Of a stretch of 54,753 bases of DNA, positions 32,762 through 41,424 are shown piece by piece; within the stretch, counting starts at the first letter, position 1; each line of letters starts with the position of its first letter. The position numbers were made by a program, and so were the translations under genes. The DNA comes from an uncultured Clostridia bacterium (GTDB lineage Bacteria > Bacillota > Clostridia > Christensenellales > Borkfalkiaceae), in contig CALZDP010000006.1 in NCBI GenBank assembly GCA_945638575.1, positions 1 through 54,753 of the forward strand. The letters are read 5' to 3'. The notes below the pieces were generated by a model that ran no database searches, was not told the DNA's origin, and was given only the letters and a program-made list of their open reading frames with translations.

Positions 32762-33225
32762 TAGATAAAAAAAAGACCTGTTGTTTTTCCGGACACAGAA
32801 TACTTCCGAGTAATTTTGACCGTGAAGAACTTAAAAAGTTGGTCTATAAGTCGATTAACGATGGTTTTGATACCTTTTTATGCGGTATGGCTTTGGGCTT
32901 TGACAGCGAGTGTTTTAAGGTTTTGCAGGAACTTAAAAAGGACTTTACATTAAAAGTTATTGCTTGCATACCGTGTGAAAGTCAAAGTAAATTTTTCAAC
33001 AAAAAGCAAAAAGCGGAATATGAAAAGATGATAAACAGCGCCGATGAAGTTATTTACGTTTCCAAGGAATACTTCGACGGGTGTATGCAAAAAAGAAACC
33101 GCTTTATGGTGGATAATTCTTCCAGAATAATTTGCTATTTGAATTACGGACACGGCGGAACTTATTCCACGGTTAAATACGCTGCCGAAAGCGACTGCAA
33201 AGTCATATATTTGGGCAAAAATTAA
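32758..33225 (+). CDS. SLOG-family (YspA/DUF1273-like) nucleotide-binding protein
   Basis: 155 aa. CCFSGHRILP (~8-17), FLCGMALGFDSECFKVLQEL (~40-59) and the PCESQSKFF ... DEVIYVSKEYFDGCMQKRNRFMVDNSS run are the SLOG Rossmann pattern found in YspA and DUF1273 proteins. SLOG domains bind nucleotides or ADP-ribose-type ligands, and cousins work in defence signalling. It overlaps rsmG by 4 bp and is 26 bp from lgt, so it is co-expressed with housekeeping genes rather than a defence locus. An element-like copy encodes KKLVYKSIND at ~25-35. Confidence 0.75.
   Translation: MIDKKKTCCFSGHRILPSNFDREELKKLVYKSINDGFDTFLCGMALGFDSECFKVLQELKKDFTLKVIACIPCESQSKFFNKKQKAEYEKMINSADEVIYVSKEYFDGCMQKRNRFMVDNSSRIICYLNYGHGGTYSTVKYAAESDCKVIYLGKN
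32833..32861 (+). repeat. Dispersed 27-bp element, copy 11 (inside a gene)
   Basis: AAAAAGTTGGT, core CTATAAG, TCGATTAACG. Coding for KKLVYKSIN in the SLOG protein; conserved coding may have constrained it. Confidence 0.6.
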
Positions 33226-33251
33226 ATTTTACGGTTTAAAGGAGGAACTTT

Positions 33252-34088
33252 ATGTATCCCGATTATTTATTTAAATTTACTGTGGGCGGTCATACTTACG
33301 GACCAACCCTTTACGGCATTATGATAGCGATAGGGCTTTTGGCTTGCTTTTTTGTGCTGTTTAAGTACGGCAAAATATTGCACTATAACCCCGATTTTGT
33401 AGATTTTATCTTTTACGACGGAATTGCTTCCATAATAGTCGGCTTTGGGTTTGCCGCGCTATTCCAAGCCTTTTATAACTTTATAGAAACCGGCGTGTTC
33501 GAGTTTGGCGGAATCACCTTTTTGGGCGGACTTATCGGCGGTGCAGGTTGTTTTTTGCTTCTTTATTTTATATTCAGAAAGAAATACAACACAAGACTTT
33601 GCGAAGTTATAACCTATCTTCCTTGCGGAATTTTAATCGCACACGCCTTCGGCAGAATAGGCTGTCTTTGTGCAGGCTGCTGCCACGGAACTTACCTCGG
33701 AACGGAATACGTCGTCGGCGGAATAAGAATGAAGGGTGATTTCGGTTGGGGGTACTATGTACCGACTCAACTTTACGAAGCGCTTTTCCTATTTATTATG
33801 TTCGGCGTTATTTCCTATTTGGTTTTGAAACGCAATTTTAAACACGGGTTAAGTTTATATCTTTTAACTTACGGCATTTTTAGATTTGTTATAGAGTTTT
33901 TACGCGCAGATCACAGGGGCGAATTCGTCGGTGCCCTTTCACCGTCGCAATTTTGGTCGCTTATTATGATTCCTTTAGCGGTCGGCGTTTACTTTTTACA
34001 CAATTATTTTCTTAAAAAACGCGCGGAAGAATTACAAAAAGATCCGACAGGTTTTAACGGCGCCAAAAAGTCCGAAAAAAGTAAATAA
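33252..34088 (+). CDS. lgt: Prolipoprotein diacylglyceryl transferase (Lgt family)
   Basis: 278 aa, about seven membrane segments. The family order is kept: YGIMIAIGLLACFFVLFKYG, FLGGLIGG, the signature region AHAFGRIGCLCAGCCHG, VPTQLYEALFLF and FLRADHRGEFVGALSPSQFWSL. Lgt transfers diacylglycerol from phosphatidylglycerol to the lipobox Cys. The HGR-x-G-N-F core of classic Lgt is replaced here by GRIGCLCAGCC, as in a divergent clostridial/Bacteroidetes subgroup, so catalytic identity is slightly less certain. AAAGGAGG before the ATG. Confidence 0.85.
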   Translation: MYPDYLFKFTVGGHTYGPTLYGIMIAIGLLACFFVLFKYGKILHYNPDFVDFIFYDGIASIIVGFGFAALFQAFYNFIETGVFEFGGITFLGGLIGGAGCFLLLYFIFRKKYNTRLCEVITYLPCGILIAHAFGRIGCLCAGCCHGTYLGTEYVVGGIRMKGDFGWGYYVPTQLYEALFLFIMFGVISYLVLKRNFKHGLSLYLLTYGIFRFVIEFLRADHRGEFVGALSPSQFWSLIMIPLAVGVYFLHNYFLKKRAEELQKDPTGFNGAKKSEKSK

Positions 34089-34093
34089 TCTGT

Positions 34094-34122
34094 AAAAAGC
34101 GGACCTATAAGCCCGTTAACGG
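34094..34122 (+). repeat. Dispersed 27-bp element, copy 12
   Basis: AAAAAGCGGAC, core CTATAAG, CCCGTTAACGG; 5 bp after the lgt stop. Near-consensus. Confidence 0.9.
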
Positions 34123-34169
34123 GGGGCATTTTATAACGTTGCAAAACAAATTTAATATTAAATTATAAG

Positions 34170-34190
34170 AAAAAACAGGCTTTAGCCTGT
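34170..34190 (-). terminator. Terminator for the 34300-34839 gene
   Basis: ACAGGCT/AGCCTGT stem with a 2-nt loop, followed on the minus strand by T6. Confidence 0.65.
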
Positions 34191-34220
34191 CTTTCATAGG
34201 GATTTTATTGTGGTAAAGAA

Positions 34221-34259
34221 ATGGCGCACTATCTTCGCTTGCGAAGTATAGTGCGCCAT
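34221..34259. other. Long GC-centred hairpin
   Basis: ATGGCGCACTAT pairs with ATAGTGCGCCAT and CTTCGC with GCGAAG (one bulged T, 2-nt loop), giving 18 bp in 39 nt. No T tail. Lies between the lgt region and the kinase gene; may stabilise an mRNA 3' end. Confidence 0.6.
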
Positions 34260-34299
34260 ACTTTATTAAAGATAATAAAGATAAACTGAAATTTACTTA

Positions 34300-34839
34300 T
34301 TAAAGCATAAATGTTTCTTTTATAGTTTTTGCAACAACTTCAGTCGGAATATTTTCGTTATTTATTCTTAAGTAATTCTTAAAAGGTATTTCGCCTTCTA
34401 AACTTACAAGCCTGTATGTAGAATCTTCCTTTATCAATCGTTTGTTTGACACTTCGACATCTCGTTTTGTAGGTTTTTGGTTTAGTCTGTTTTCCGTCTT
34501 GTTTCTTTCCAAGCGGATTTCTTGTGATGCTATCAATTCAACGCAATAGACCTCGTCAAATTTTTTAGTTAAATTCTCAACGTATTCCCAATCTTCTTTC
34601 CTATCAAATGCCCACATTAAAGTATGAATCATTCCATATGAGTTGCTTTTAACGAAGTCCTCAAATATAATATCACGCAATTTAAGAATTGTATCACCTT
34701 TAAAATATCCAAAGACATCAACAACAGGTTCTATCATCATATGATTATGAAACAGTCTTAAATCTGTTATTTTTGAAAGTTCTTGTCCTACAGTCATTTT
34801 TCCCACAGCACCTGCCCCTATAATTAGTACAAGTTTCAT
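34300..34839 (-). CDS. P-loop (AAA/shikimate-kinase-like) small kinase
   Basis: 179 aa. Walker A GAGAVGKMTVGQELSKIT at ~8-25, then FHNHMMIEPVVDVFGYF, the layout of small unassigned kinases annotated as AAA-family ATPase. LIASQEIRLERNKTENR looks like the lid arginine region. Its substrate is unknown. Strong AGGAGG 8 nt before the start. Codon use (more AAT, TCA, CTT and TTT than neighbours) and flanking hairpins suggest recent arrival; this is impression, not computed. Confidence 0.7.
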   Translation of the reverse strand: MKLVLIIGAGAVGKMTVGQELSKITDLRLFHNHMMIEPVVDVFGYFKGDTILKLRDIIFEDFVKSNSYGMIHTLMWAFDRKEDWEYVENLTKKFDEVYCVELIASQEIRLERNKTENRLNQKPTKRDVEVSNKRLIKEDSTYRLVSLEGEIPFKNYLRINNENIPTEVVAKTIKETFML

Positions 34840-34992
34840 TAATGACGCCTCCTGCTCGTTAAATTACTGTTTATCGCCATTTCATTATATAAAAATTTAA
34901 ATAAAAAATCAAGGATTTGCAATTTCCTTGATTTTATCCCTACGGAATACACCGTAAAGCCCGTCTTTTTGCGTATTGATTATAATAACCTA

Positions 34993-35724
34993 TTAAATAT
35001 ATTCCACCGATTTAAGGCATAAACCTTTAGCAGGGGCGGTTTTGCCGACTGCGTTTCTGTCGCCGGATATAAGTGCCGATTCAACGTCGAAAGACGTAAT
35101 TTTGTTTTCGCACACCGCTAATACTGTACCTGCGATGATTCTTACCATATTATATAAAAAGCCGTTTCCGGTTACTTCCAAAGTAACGTCGTCCCCTTGC
35201 CTTTTTACGGTTGCGGAATATATAGTCCTTACCGTGGTTTTGACTTCGGAACCGCTTGACAGAAAACATTTAAAATCGTGCGTGCCGACTATTTTGTCTA
35301 AAACCGACTGCGCGGATTTTTCATCGAAAGTTTCAATTCTGGTGGCGTACCTGTCTTTTAACGGAAGAACTACCGTTGAAAGATAAAATTTATAAACATA
35401 GCTTTTGCGTTTTGCCGAGTACCTTGCGTGAAAGTTATCGTCTGCAATAGCCGAGGAAAGTATGCGAATATCGTTAGGCAAAAAGGAGTTAATTGCAAGA
35501 TAAAACTTTTCCGGCGGAACTTTTGAAAAAGTGTCGAAATGAGCGACCTGTCCTTCGGCGTGTACGCCTGCGTCCGTTCTTCCGCTGGCGATAAGGCTGA
35601 CCTTTTCGCCCGTCAGTTTTGTAATGGCGTTTTCAATGACTTCTTGTACGGAAACACCGTTTTTTTGCCGTTGCCAACCGACATAGGAAGTGCCGTCATA
35701 GGAAACTGTTAAAAGGATTCTCAT
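34993..35724 (-). CDS. truA: tRNA pseudouridine(38-40) synthase
   Basis: 243 aa. VSYDGTSYVGWQRQ at the start, catalytic Asp in SGRTDAGVHAEGQVAHF (~47-63), then DDNFHARYSAKRKSYVYKF and GNGFLYNMVRIIAGTVL define TruA. It modifies U38-40 in many tRNAs. The start overlaps ecfT's stop by 4 bp (ATGA), the conserved ecfA1-ecfA2-ecfT-truA order of Firmicutes. Confidence 0.97.
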   Translation of the reverse strand: MRILLTVSYDGTSYVGWQRQKNGVSVQEVIENAITKLTGEKVSLIASGRTDAGVHAEGQVAHFDTFSKVPPEKFYLAINSFLPNDIRILSSAIADDNFHARYSAKRKSYVYKFYLSTVVLPLKDRYATRIETFDEKSAQSVLDKIVGTHDFKCFLSSGSEVKTTVRTIYSATVKRQGDDVTLEVTGNGFLYNMVRIIAGTVLAVCENKITSFDVESALISGDRNAVGKTAPAKGLCLKSVEYI

Positions 35725-36545
35725 ATAGTCGCCCCCAAATAAAGGTTACAAAGTATTACCCCTGCCAAAACTGTCAGAGATAAGACTGTTCCGAATAAAT
35801 CGACAAGGGAAAATTTAAGTTTTTTGTACTTAGTGCGGTTTTTACTGCCGTTATAACACCTTGCGTCCATGGCGTCGCCTAATTCTTCTGCACGTCTGAA
35901 AGCGCTTGTGATTAGAGGAATAAGAACGGGAAGCAAGGCTTTGGCGCGTTTAAAAAGATTTCCGCTTTCAAAATCAGCCCCCCTTGCTTTTTGAGCGGCG
36001 ATTATCCTTTCGGTTTCTTCCATTAAAGTGGGGATAAACCTTAAAGCGATGCTCATAATAAGCGCAAGTTCGTGTACGGGGAATTTAATGTAACTTAAAG
36101 GTTTAAGCAAACTTTCTATACCGTCCGTCAATGAAACTGGCGTAGTTGTAAGGGTAAGTATACTTGAACCTAAAACAAGCAGTAAAAGTCTTAACGCCAT
36201 AAAAATTGCGTAGTACAGCGATTTATCGGTAACGTTGCGGATAAGCCATACGTCCCAAAGTATTTTTGCTCCGTCTTCCTTATGGAAAAATATATTGATA
36301 ATAAAAGTGAAAAGAATGATGAAGATGATGGCTTTGACGCTTCTGAGCATGGATTTTAAAGGAACTTTGGATAGAAAAACCGTCGCAAGCAAAAGTCCCC
36401 CCGTAAGCAAAAAGCCCCAGAAGTTTTTTACGATAAATATCATTACGATATATAAAATTAGCAGGACAATTTTTGACCGCGGATCCATTCTGTGAACGGG
36501 TGATTTTGCGGGATAATATTGCCCGAAAACGACGTCTTTTAACAT
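35721..36545 (-). CDS. ecfT: ECF transporter transmembrane component EcfT
   Basis: 274 aa. Start VFGQYYPAKSPVHRMDPRSKI is the family N-terminus; TM segments follow. Two Ala-Arg-Gly-type coupling motifs are present (IIAAQKARGADFE and LGDAMDARCYNG), which contact the two EcfA ATPases. It links ATP hydrolysis to exchangeable vitamin-binding S components; none lie in the window. Second to last gene of the ecf-truA unit. Confidence 0.95.
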   Translation of the reverse strand: MLKDVVFGQYYPAKSPVHRMDPRSKIVLLILYIVMIFIVKNFWGFLLTGGLLLATVFLSKVPLKSMLRSVKAIIFIILFTFIINIFFHKEDGAKILWDVWLIRNVTDKSLYYAIFMALRLLLLVLGSSILTLTTTPVSLTDGIESLLKPLSYIKFPVHELALIMSIALRFIPTLMEETERIIAAQKARGADFESGNLFKRAKALLPVLIPLITSAFRRAEELGDAMDARCYNGSKNRTKYKKLKFSLVDLFGTVLSLTVLAGVILCNLYLGATI

Positions 36546-36570
36546 ATCTATACAGTTCTATTTTTTTAAA

Positions 36571-36595
36571 TATCGGCTTATAGGTCGGCTTTTTC
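36571..36595 (-). repeat. Dispersed 27-bp element, copy 13 (supplies the ecfA2 stop)
   Basis: Minus-strand reading: AAAAAGCCGAC, core CTATAAG, CCGATATTTA. The TAA in the core is the ecfA2 stop codon. Confidence 0.8.
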
Positions 36596-37486
36596 AGTAT
36601 TTTTCAAATAATTAGCAAAACTTTCCGCAAAGCGATTTATAGTATAATCGCTGTCGATTTTTATTCCGACATTTTTTAAGTTTTCCGTTAAATAAGCGGT
36701 CACGGGGACTTCGAGTCCGCAATCCGAAATAAAAGCCGAGTCTGAAAAAAGTTCTTTCGGCGTACCTGTTTTTATTACCTTGCCGCGGTTGAATACGGCA
36801 ACGGAAGTGCAGTTGGACGCAACGTCGTTCATATCGTGCGAAACAACTATTATGGTTTTAATAACCCTTTCGTGCAGACTGTGAAGGAGATTCCACAGCG
36901 CCGTTTTGCCGGTCGGGTCAAGTCCTGCGCAAGGCTCGTCCAAAATAAGAATCGAAGGTCTGCTTGCGATAACCCCTGCAATAGCCACCCTTCTTTTTTG
37001 TCCGCCGGAAAGTTCAAACGGGGATTTATCTTTTATTTTTTCGTAATCAAGACCTACCGTTTCAATGGCGTTTTTTGTTAAAATTCGCACTTCTTCGGGG
37101 GAAAGGTTGGGCATAAAGTTTTTAATACCGAAACTTACGTCGTCGAAAACCGTTTCCGCAAACAGTTGGTATTCGGGGTACTGAAAAACCATTCCCACGC
37201 TGCGCCTTAAATTTTTAAGGTTATCTTTAAGTTGCTTCTTTTCCTTTTTGCTCTTTTTGACGTCGGTCTTACTTAAATCGTAATCGCCTACGGTAAGGAT
37301 GCCTTGCTCTACAGGGATAAGTCCGTTAAGGTGTTGAATAAATGTGGATTTTCCGCTTCCGGTATGTCCGATTATACCAAAAAACTCCCCTTCCTTAATG
37401 GTAAGGGAAACACCGTTTAGCGCGTAACTAACAAACTCCGTATTTTTATTGTATTGATAGTATAAATCTTTGCAGAAAATGTCCAT
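36578..37486 (-). CDS. ecfA2: ECF transporter ATPase EcfA2
   Basis: 302 aa. Walker A GIIGHTGSGKSTF (~37-49), Q-loop VFQYPEYQLFAETVFDDVSFG, signature LSGGQKRRVAIAG, Walker B ILILDEPCAGLDP and the switch VVSHDMNDVA. The GHTGSGKST loop and PEYQLF are typical of EcfA2. The C-terminal extension (YTINRFAESFANYLKN) is usual. The stop codon lies inside a copy of the dispersed element, so the last residues EKADL come from it. Confidence 0.95.
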   Translation of the reverse strand: MDIFCKDLYYQYNKNTEFVSYALNGVSLTIKEGEFFGIIGHTGSGKSTFIQHLNGLIPVEQGILTVGDYDLSKTDVKKSKKEKKQLKDNLKNLRRSVGMVFQYPEYQLFAETVFDDVSFGIKNFMPNLSPEEVRILTKNAIETVGLDYEKIKDKSPFELSGGQKRRVAIAGVIASRPSILILDEPCAGLDPTGKTALWNLLHSLHERVIKTIIVVSHDMNDVASNCTSVAVFNRGKVIKTGTPKELFSDSAFISDCGLEVPVTAYLTENLKNVGIKIDSDYTINRFAESFANYLKNTEKADL

Positions 37487-37492
37487 ATTTAC

Positions 37493-37519
37493 AAAAAGTC
37501 GGTCTATAAGCCGATTATT
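37493..37519 (+). repeat. Dispersed 27-bp element, copy 14
   Basis: AAAAAGTCGGT, core CTATAAG, CCGATTATTC. It fills the gap between ecfA2 and ecfA1 and overlaps the ecfA1 stop (37515-37517). Confidence 0.85.
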
Positions 37520-38348
37520 CAGGTTTTTTTGTTAACTTTAAAAGTTCGTTTAAAAGTGTTTGCTTATCGAGGGTAAGCGGTGTGTTTACGCCGAGTTTAT
37601 TTAGCGCCAAAGAAATTTTCATCGAAACCGGCGGTTCCATTCCTGTGGCTTCCAAAAGTTTTTCGTCTGAAAAAATTTCTTTCGGCGTGCCTGTTTTTAC
37701 TATAACGCCGTCGTTAAGTACGGCTACGCGGTCGCAATCAACCACTTCGTCCATATAATGGGTTATGGTTATAACCGTCATTTTTTCTTTGCGATTGAGT
37801 TTTTTGACTACGCTCATAACCTCCTCACGACCGCGCGGGTCAAGCATGGAAGTAGATTCGTCCAAAATAAGGATTTTGGGTTTTATAGCAAGAATTCCCG
37901 CAATGGCAACACGCTGTTTTTGTCCGCCGGATAGTTTTGAAGCCATAGACTCACGAAATTCCGCCGTACCTGTTTCCTTTAAAGAAAACTCTAACCTTTC
38001 GCCGATTTCTTCACGGGGGATGCCTAAATTTTCAGGACCGAAAACCACGTCGTCCTCAACTATGGAAGCGACCATTTGATTGTCGGGATTTTGAAAAACA
38101 ATACCGACGTTTTTTCTGATCTCGTAAAGGTTTTCCTTTTTTCGCGCGTCGATATTAAGCACTGTGATTTCGCCCGAAAGTGGGGATATAAGCCCGTTAA
38201 TGAGCCTTGCCAGGGTTGATTTACCGCTTGCGTTTCTACCGATGACAGCCAAAAATTCCCCTTCTTTAACGGTTAAAGAAAGTCCTTTTAGTACGGGCTG
38301 ATGTTCGTCATATGAAAATTGTAAATCTTTGATTTCGATAACGTTCAT
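37515..38348 (-). CDS. ecfA1: ECF transporter ATPase EcfA1
   Basis: 277 aa. Walker A AVIGRNASGKSTLARLING (~34-52), Q-loop VFQNPDNQMVASIVEDDVVFG, signature LSGGQKQRVAIAG, Walker B ILILDESTSMLDP, switch ITITHYMDEVV. The RNASGKST and PDNQ forms fit EcfA1. The DNA for INGLISPLSGEI matches the dispersed-element consensus, though the protein sequence itself is normal for the family. First gene of the ecf-truA operon. Confidence 0.95.
   Translation of the reverse strand: MNVIEIKDLQFSYDEHQPVLKGLSLTVKEGEFLAVIGRNASGKSTLARLINGLISPLSGEITVLNIDARKKENLYEIRKNVGIVFQNPDNQMVASIVEDDVVFGPENLGIPREEIGERLEFSLKETGTAEFRESMASKLSGGQKQRVAIAGILAIKPKILILDESTSMLDPRGREEVMSVVKKLNRKEKMTVITITHYMDEVVDCDRVAVLNDGVIVKTGTPKEIFSDEKLLEATGMEPPVSMKISLALNKLGVNTPLTLDKQTLLNELLKLTKKPE
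38176..38201 (+). repeat. Element-like sequence, copy 15 (inside ecfA1)
   Basis: GAAAGTGGGGA, TATAAG, CCCGTTAATG. It codes for a conserved protein stretch, so it may be convergence rather than insertion. Confidence 0.4.
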
Positions 38349-38493
38349 AATATTACAAACTAAATATAAATTTCGGCTTACGGTAATTATTTTACCAACG
38401 GCGCTATCTGTAATTATATCACACTACGCCGTTTTTTTACAACTGTTTTTATTGTTAATGGAGATCCTTTGTAAAGGCTTAGTTAAGAACAGG

Positions 38494-38892
38494 TTAAAAT
38501 TCGCCCTTATTTTTAAGTAAATCCAAAATAACGCCGTCGGCAGGACAAAAATCGTAACTGTCTATGTCTTTGACAGTAATCCATTTCATTTCTTTATGTT
38601 CTATAAGTTTGGGATTTCCGCTTACTATTACGCAGTTAAAAAGGGTTAAATGAATTGTTATATCGGGATAAGCGTGGGTAACTTCGGTAAAAACCGTTTG
38701 AGGTTCAACCGTTATATCAAGTTCTTCTTTGCACTCACGGATAAGCGCTTGCGCTTTGGTTTCTCCCCTTTCCCTCTTACCGCCGACGAACTCCCATAAA
38801 AGCCCGCGCGCCTTGTTTTCGGGGCGACGGCATATTAAAAATTTGTCTTTATCCCATATCAATGCGGCAACTACTTCGGTGATGTTTTTCAT
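38494..38892 (-). CDS. Nudix hydrolase, MutT/8-oxo-dGTP diphosphatase type
   Basis: 132 aa. Nudix box GGKRERGETKAQALIRECKE-EL at ~37-59 with the full GX5EX7REUXEEXGU pattern. The N-terminus VVAALIWDKDKFLICRRPEN and the LLWEFVGGK match MutT-like enzymes that clear oxidised nucleotides. It lies 66 bp downstream of gltX, on the same strand, separated by a terminator. The precise substrate is not certain. Confidence 0.85.
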   Translation of the reverse strand: MKNITEVVAALIWDKDKFLICRRPENKARGLLWEFVGGKRERGETKAQALIRECKEELDITVEPQTVFTEVTHAYPDITIHLTLFNCVIVSGNPKLIEHKEMKWITVKDIDSYDFCPADGVILDLLKNKGEF

Positions 38893-38920
38893 AATACTGT
38901 ATTTTGATTTGTTTAAAGTT

Positions 38921-38951
38921 AAAAAAGCGGAAAATCACGGGGATTTTCCGC
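38921..38951 (-). terminator. Terminator of gltX
   Basis: GCGGAAAAT/ATTTTCCGC stem (38927-38935 with 38943-38951), T6 on the minus strand. Confidence 0.88.
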
Positions 38952-38957
38952 AAGTTT

Positions 38958-40394
38958 TTATTTATTTAATAAGTCGAGCGAGAAATTCAACCTTTTTAAA
39001 GATTCTTCTTTACCTAAAATCTCGGCAAGTTCCACAGATCCGCCCGGTGTAACCGCGGTACCGGAAAGGGCAACCCTTGCAATGCCTAATACCTGTCCGG
39101 ATTTTAGTCCGTTTTCTTCCGCAGCGCGGCAAAGAGCATTGTAAATACCGTCATGGTTAAAGGTTTCCACATTCTTAATCGCCGTAATAATCATGGGAAG
39201 AACGGTTTTTGCAAGTTCCGCATCAGTTTTCATTTTTTTGTGGAAGAATAGTTCTTTTGAGTATTCTCCGAATTCTTCAAGGAAGTTGATTTTATCGGGG
39301 ATTTCGCTTAAAATCTCTACACGAGTCCTTAAAAGTGGGGCTATAAGCTTGTTATCGTACTTAGTGCCGACCTTTGAACTTTCGATATAGGGTTTAGCGA
39401 CGGCGTAAAATTCTTCGTCCGTCATGGCTTTTAAATATTCGCCGTTAAGCCATCTAAGTTTAACGTCGTCGAAAATCGCCGGTGATTTGGAAACGCCGTC
39501 AAGCGAGAATTTTTCAATCATCTCTTCCATGGTCATCTTTTCGGAATTGTCTTTCGGGCACCAACCGAGTAGCGCAATATAGTTTACTATTGCCTGCGGA
39601 AGATATCCTTTTGACACAAAGTCGTCAAAGTTGGCGTCGCCGTAGCGTTTGGAAAGTTTGCGCGTGGCGTCCTTCATAATGGGCGGAAGGTGGATATATA
39701 CGGGACGTTCCCAACCGAAAGCGTCGTACATAAGGTTGTACTTAGGCGTAGAAGAAAGGTACTCCGTTCCCCTTATAACGTGGGTTATCCCCATAAGATG
39801 GTCATCGATTACGTTTGCAAAGTTATAAGTGGGCATTCCGTCGGACTTAATTAAAATATTGTCCTCGAGTTCGGAATAGTCAACCGTAATCTGTCCGTAA
39901 ACGGCGTCCTCATAAGTGCCGGAACCAACGGTGGGGATATTTTGACGAATAACGTAAGGTTCGCCGTTTTTGATTCTTTCTTCAACTTCTTCTTTGCTTA
40001 AACTAAGGCAATGTTTGTCGTAACGCACGTTGCCCATATCGTCTTTTAAGGATTCCAACCTTTCTTTAGTGCAGAAACAGTAATACGCACCGCCCTTTTC
40101 GATAAGTTCCTTAGCGTATTTTTGATAAATTTCACGACGTTCCGATTGAACGTAAGGTCCGTAATTTCCGCCTACGTCGGGACCTTCGTCATAAGTCATA
40201 CCGCCTTCTTTTAAGGAAGAATAAATAACTTCGGTTGCGCCTTCGACGAAACGTTCTTGGTCGGTGTCTTCTATACGAAGAATAAAATCACCCTTATGTT
40301 GACGGGCAAATAAATAAGCGTAAAGCGCGGTCCTCATACCGCCTAAGTGCATGAACCCCGTAGGACTTGGGGCAAAACGAGTTCTGACTTTCAT
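38958..40394 (-). CDS. gltX: Glutamate-tRNA ligase
   Basis: 478 aa. Class I signatures: FAPSPTGFMHLGGMRTALY (HIGH-type motif), ILRIEDTDQERFVEGA, and KLSKRYGDANFDDF (KMSKS equivalent). The C-terminal anticodon domain ends in LKRLNFSLDLLNK. It charges tRNA-Glu. In lineages without GlnRS it also charges tRNA-Gln for GatCAB; which applies cannot be told here. An element-like copy lies at 39331-39356, in the TKYDNKLIAPLLRTR region of the anticodon part. Confidence 0.97.
   Translation of the reverse strand: MKVRTRFAPSPTGFMHLGGMRTALYAYLFARQHKGDFILRIEDTDQERFVEGATEVIYSSLKEGGMTYDEGPDVGGNYGPYVQSERREIYQKYAKELIEKGGAYYCFCTKERLESLKDDMGNVRYDKHCLSLSKEEVEERIKNGEPYVIRQNIPTVGSGTYEDAVYGQITVDYSELEDNILIKSDGMPTYNFANVIDDHLMGITHVIRGTEYLSSTPKYNLMYDAFGWERPVYIHLPPIMKDATRKLSKRYGDANFDDFVSKGYLPQAIVNYIALLGWCPKDNSEKMTMEEMIEKFSLDGVSKSPAIFDDVKLRWLNGEYLKAMTDEEFYAVAKPYIESSKVGTKYDNKLIAPLLRTRVEILSEIPDKINFLEEFGEYSKELFFHKKMKTDAELAKTVLPMIITAIKNVETFNHDGIYNALCRAAEENGLKSGQVLGIARVALSGTAVTPGGSVELAEILGKEESLKRLNFSLDLLNK
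39331..39356 (+). repeat. Dispersed 27-bp element, copy 16 (inside gltX)
   Basis: AAAAGTGGGG, core CTATAAG, CTTGTTATCG. Read from the gltX strand as YDNKLIAPLL, a variable part of the anticodon domain. Confidence 0.6.
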
Positions 40395-40483
40395 AATCTA
40401 TCTCCTAAAAGGTAATCTTGTTTTTAAATAAAAATTCGCCTGTTTTATGGTTGACGGACGAGCAGTAAAATCTGCGGTTAATT

Positions 40484-41188
40484 TTAGCAAGGTTTAAGCG
40501 CGCGTTCGATTTTTTCGGTAATGCCTTGCAAAATATGTTCGTGGAAGAAACTGAAAATTTTATTGCCGGAAACTATTACATGGTCTAAAAGTTTTACGTT
40601 GTTTACCGCTAAAATGTAACAAAGTTTTTCGGTTGTCGCTATATCGTTTTTGCTTGGACGGGAATCCCCCGACAGATGATTGTGGGCGATTACCACAAAA
40701 GAAGGATTGTTGTAAACGACATCTTTACAAAAGGCTTGTAAATCGACGTTCACACTATCTGACAAATGGTCGCCGACTAAACTTTTGCCGATAACCTGTT
40801 GGTTTTTGTTAAGGTAATATATCAAAAGCACTTCGCTGTCGTATTTTTTAAAGGTTTCTATTAAAGAAGTCCTAATAGTTTCCAACGAAAATATTTTTAG
40901 CGGAGGAGTATCCGGTTGGCAATTACAACGTTTCATTACCGCGCCCATGGTAACCAAAAAAGCCGCGGTTGCCTTACCTACCCCTTCAACTTTTTCCAAA
41001 GAAGTTGCCGAGGCTGAAAACACTCCGCCCAAACTGCCGAAAGTTTCCAAAAGCAAATGCGCCGTATTGTTGGTGTTCACTCTGGGTTTGGCGGAAAACA
41101 AAATAAGTTCCAAAAGTTCATGGTCGTTAAGGGTATCGACGTTTGTAAGCACTTTATCCCGTAATCTGTCTCTATGCCTTTCGTGCAT
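40484..41188 (-). CDS. radC: RadC/JAB-domain protein
   Basis: 234 aa. HhH-like N-terminal part (LEKVEGVGKATAAFLVTMG at ~60-78). C-terminal MPN+/JAB domain with VVIAHNHLSGDSRPSKNDI, the zinc-binding HxH-x7-8-S/D motif. Despite the name, a DNA-repair role is doubtful and the enzyme activity is unknown. GGGGAAG upstream of ATG 41188. The gene faces pepV across a 236-bp divergent region. Confidence 0.9.
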   Translation of the reverse strand: MHERHRDRLRDKVLTNVDTLNDHELLELILFSAKPRVNTNNTAHLLLETFGSLGGVFSASATSLEKVEGVGKATAAFLVTMGAVMKRCNCQPDTPPLKIFSLETIRTSLIETFKKYDSEVLLIYYLNKNQQVIGKSLVGDHLSDSVNVDLQAFCKDVVYNNPSFVVIAHNHLSGDSRPSKNDIATTEKLCYILAVNNVKLLDHVIVSGNKIFSFFHEHILQGITEKIERALKPC

Positions 41189-41332
41189 AACTTCCCCATA
41201 GGCGACCTTGTCATCGATAATTTAAAAGGTAGCCTAATGTGTGTTTCACACAAAATTTCGGCCGACTTTTTAAAATAATGTTGGTTGTAACGAAGGTTTT
41301 CGCCTAAAATAAAAAATACTGTTAAAAACATT

Positions 41333-41360
41333 TTAACATATTTTGCAAAAAGTGTATAAT
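41333..41360 (+). promoter_or_regulatory. Promoter of the PepV-like gene
   Basis: TTAACA, 16-nt spacer, TATAAT. Confidence 0.6.
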
Positions 41361-41424
41361 ATATTTGTTAAAAAATTTAATTAACTTGATATTTTAACTT
41401 GATTTTTCTTGAAAGGAGTGCTTT

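Noticed and set aside
32758-33225. SLOG-family gene as part of a defence island
   Set aside because: It overlaps rsmG and sits between housekeeping genes, with no effector or cyclase nearby.
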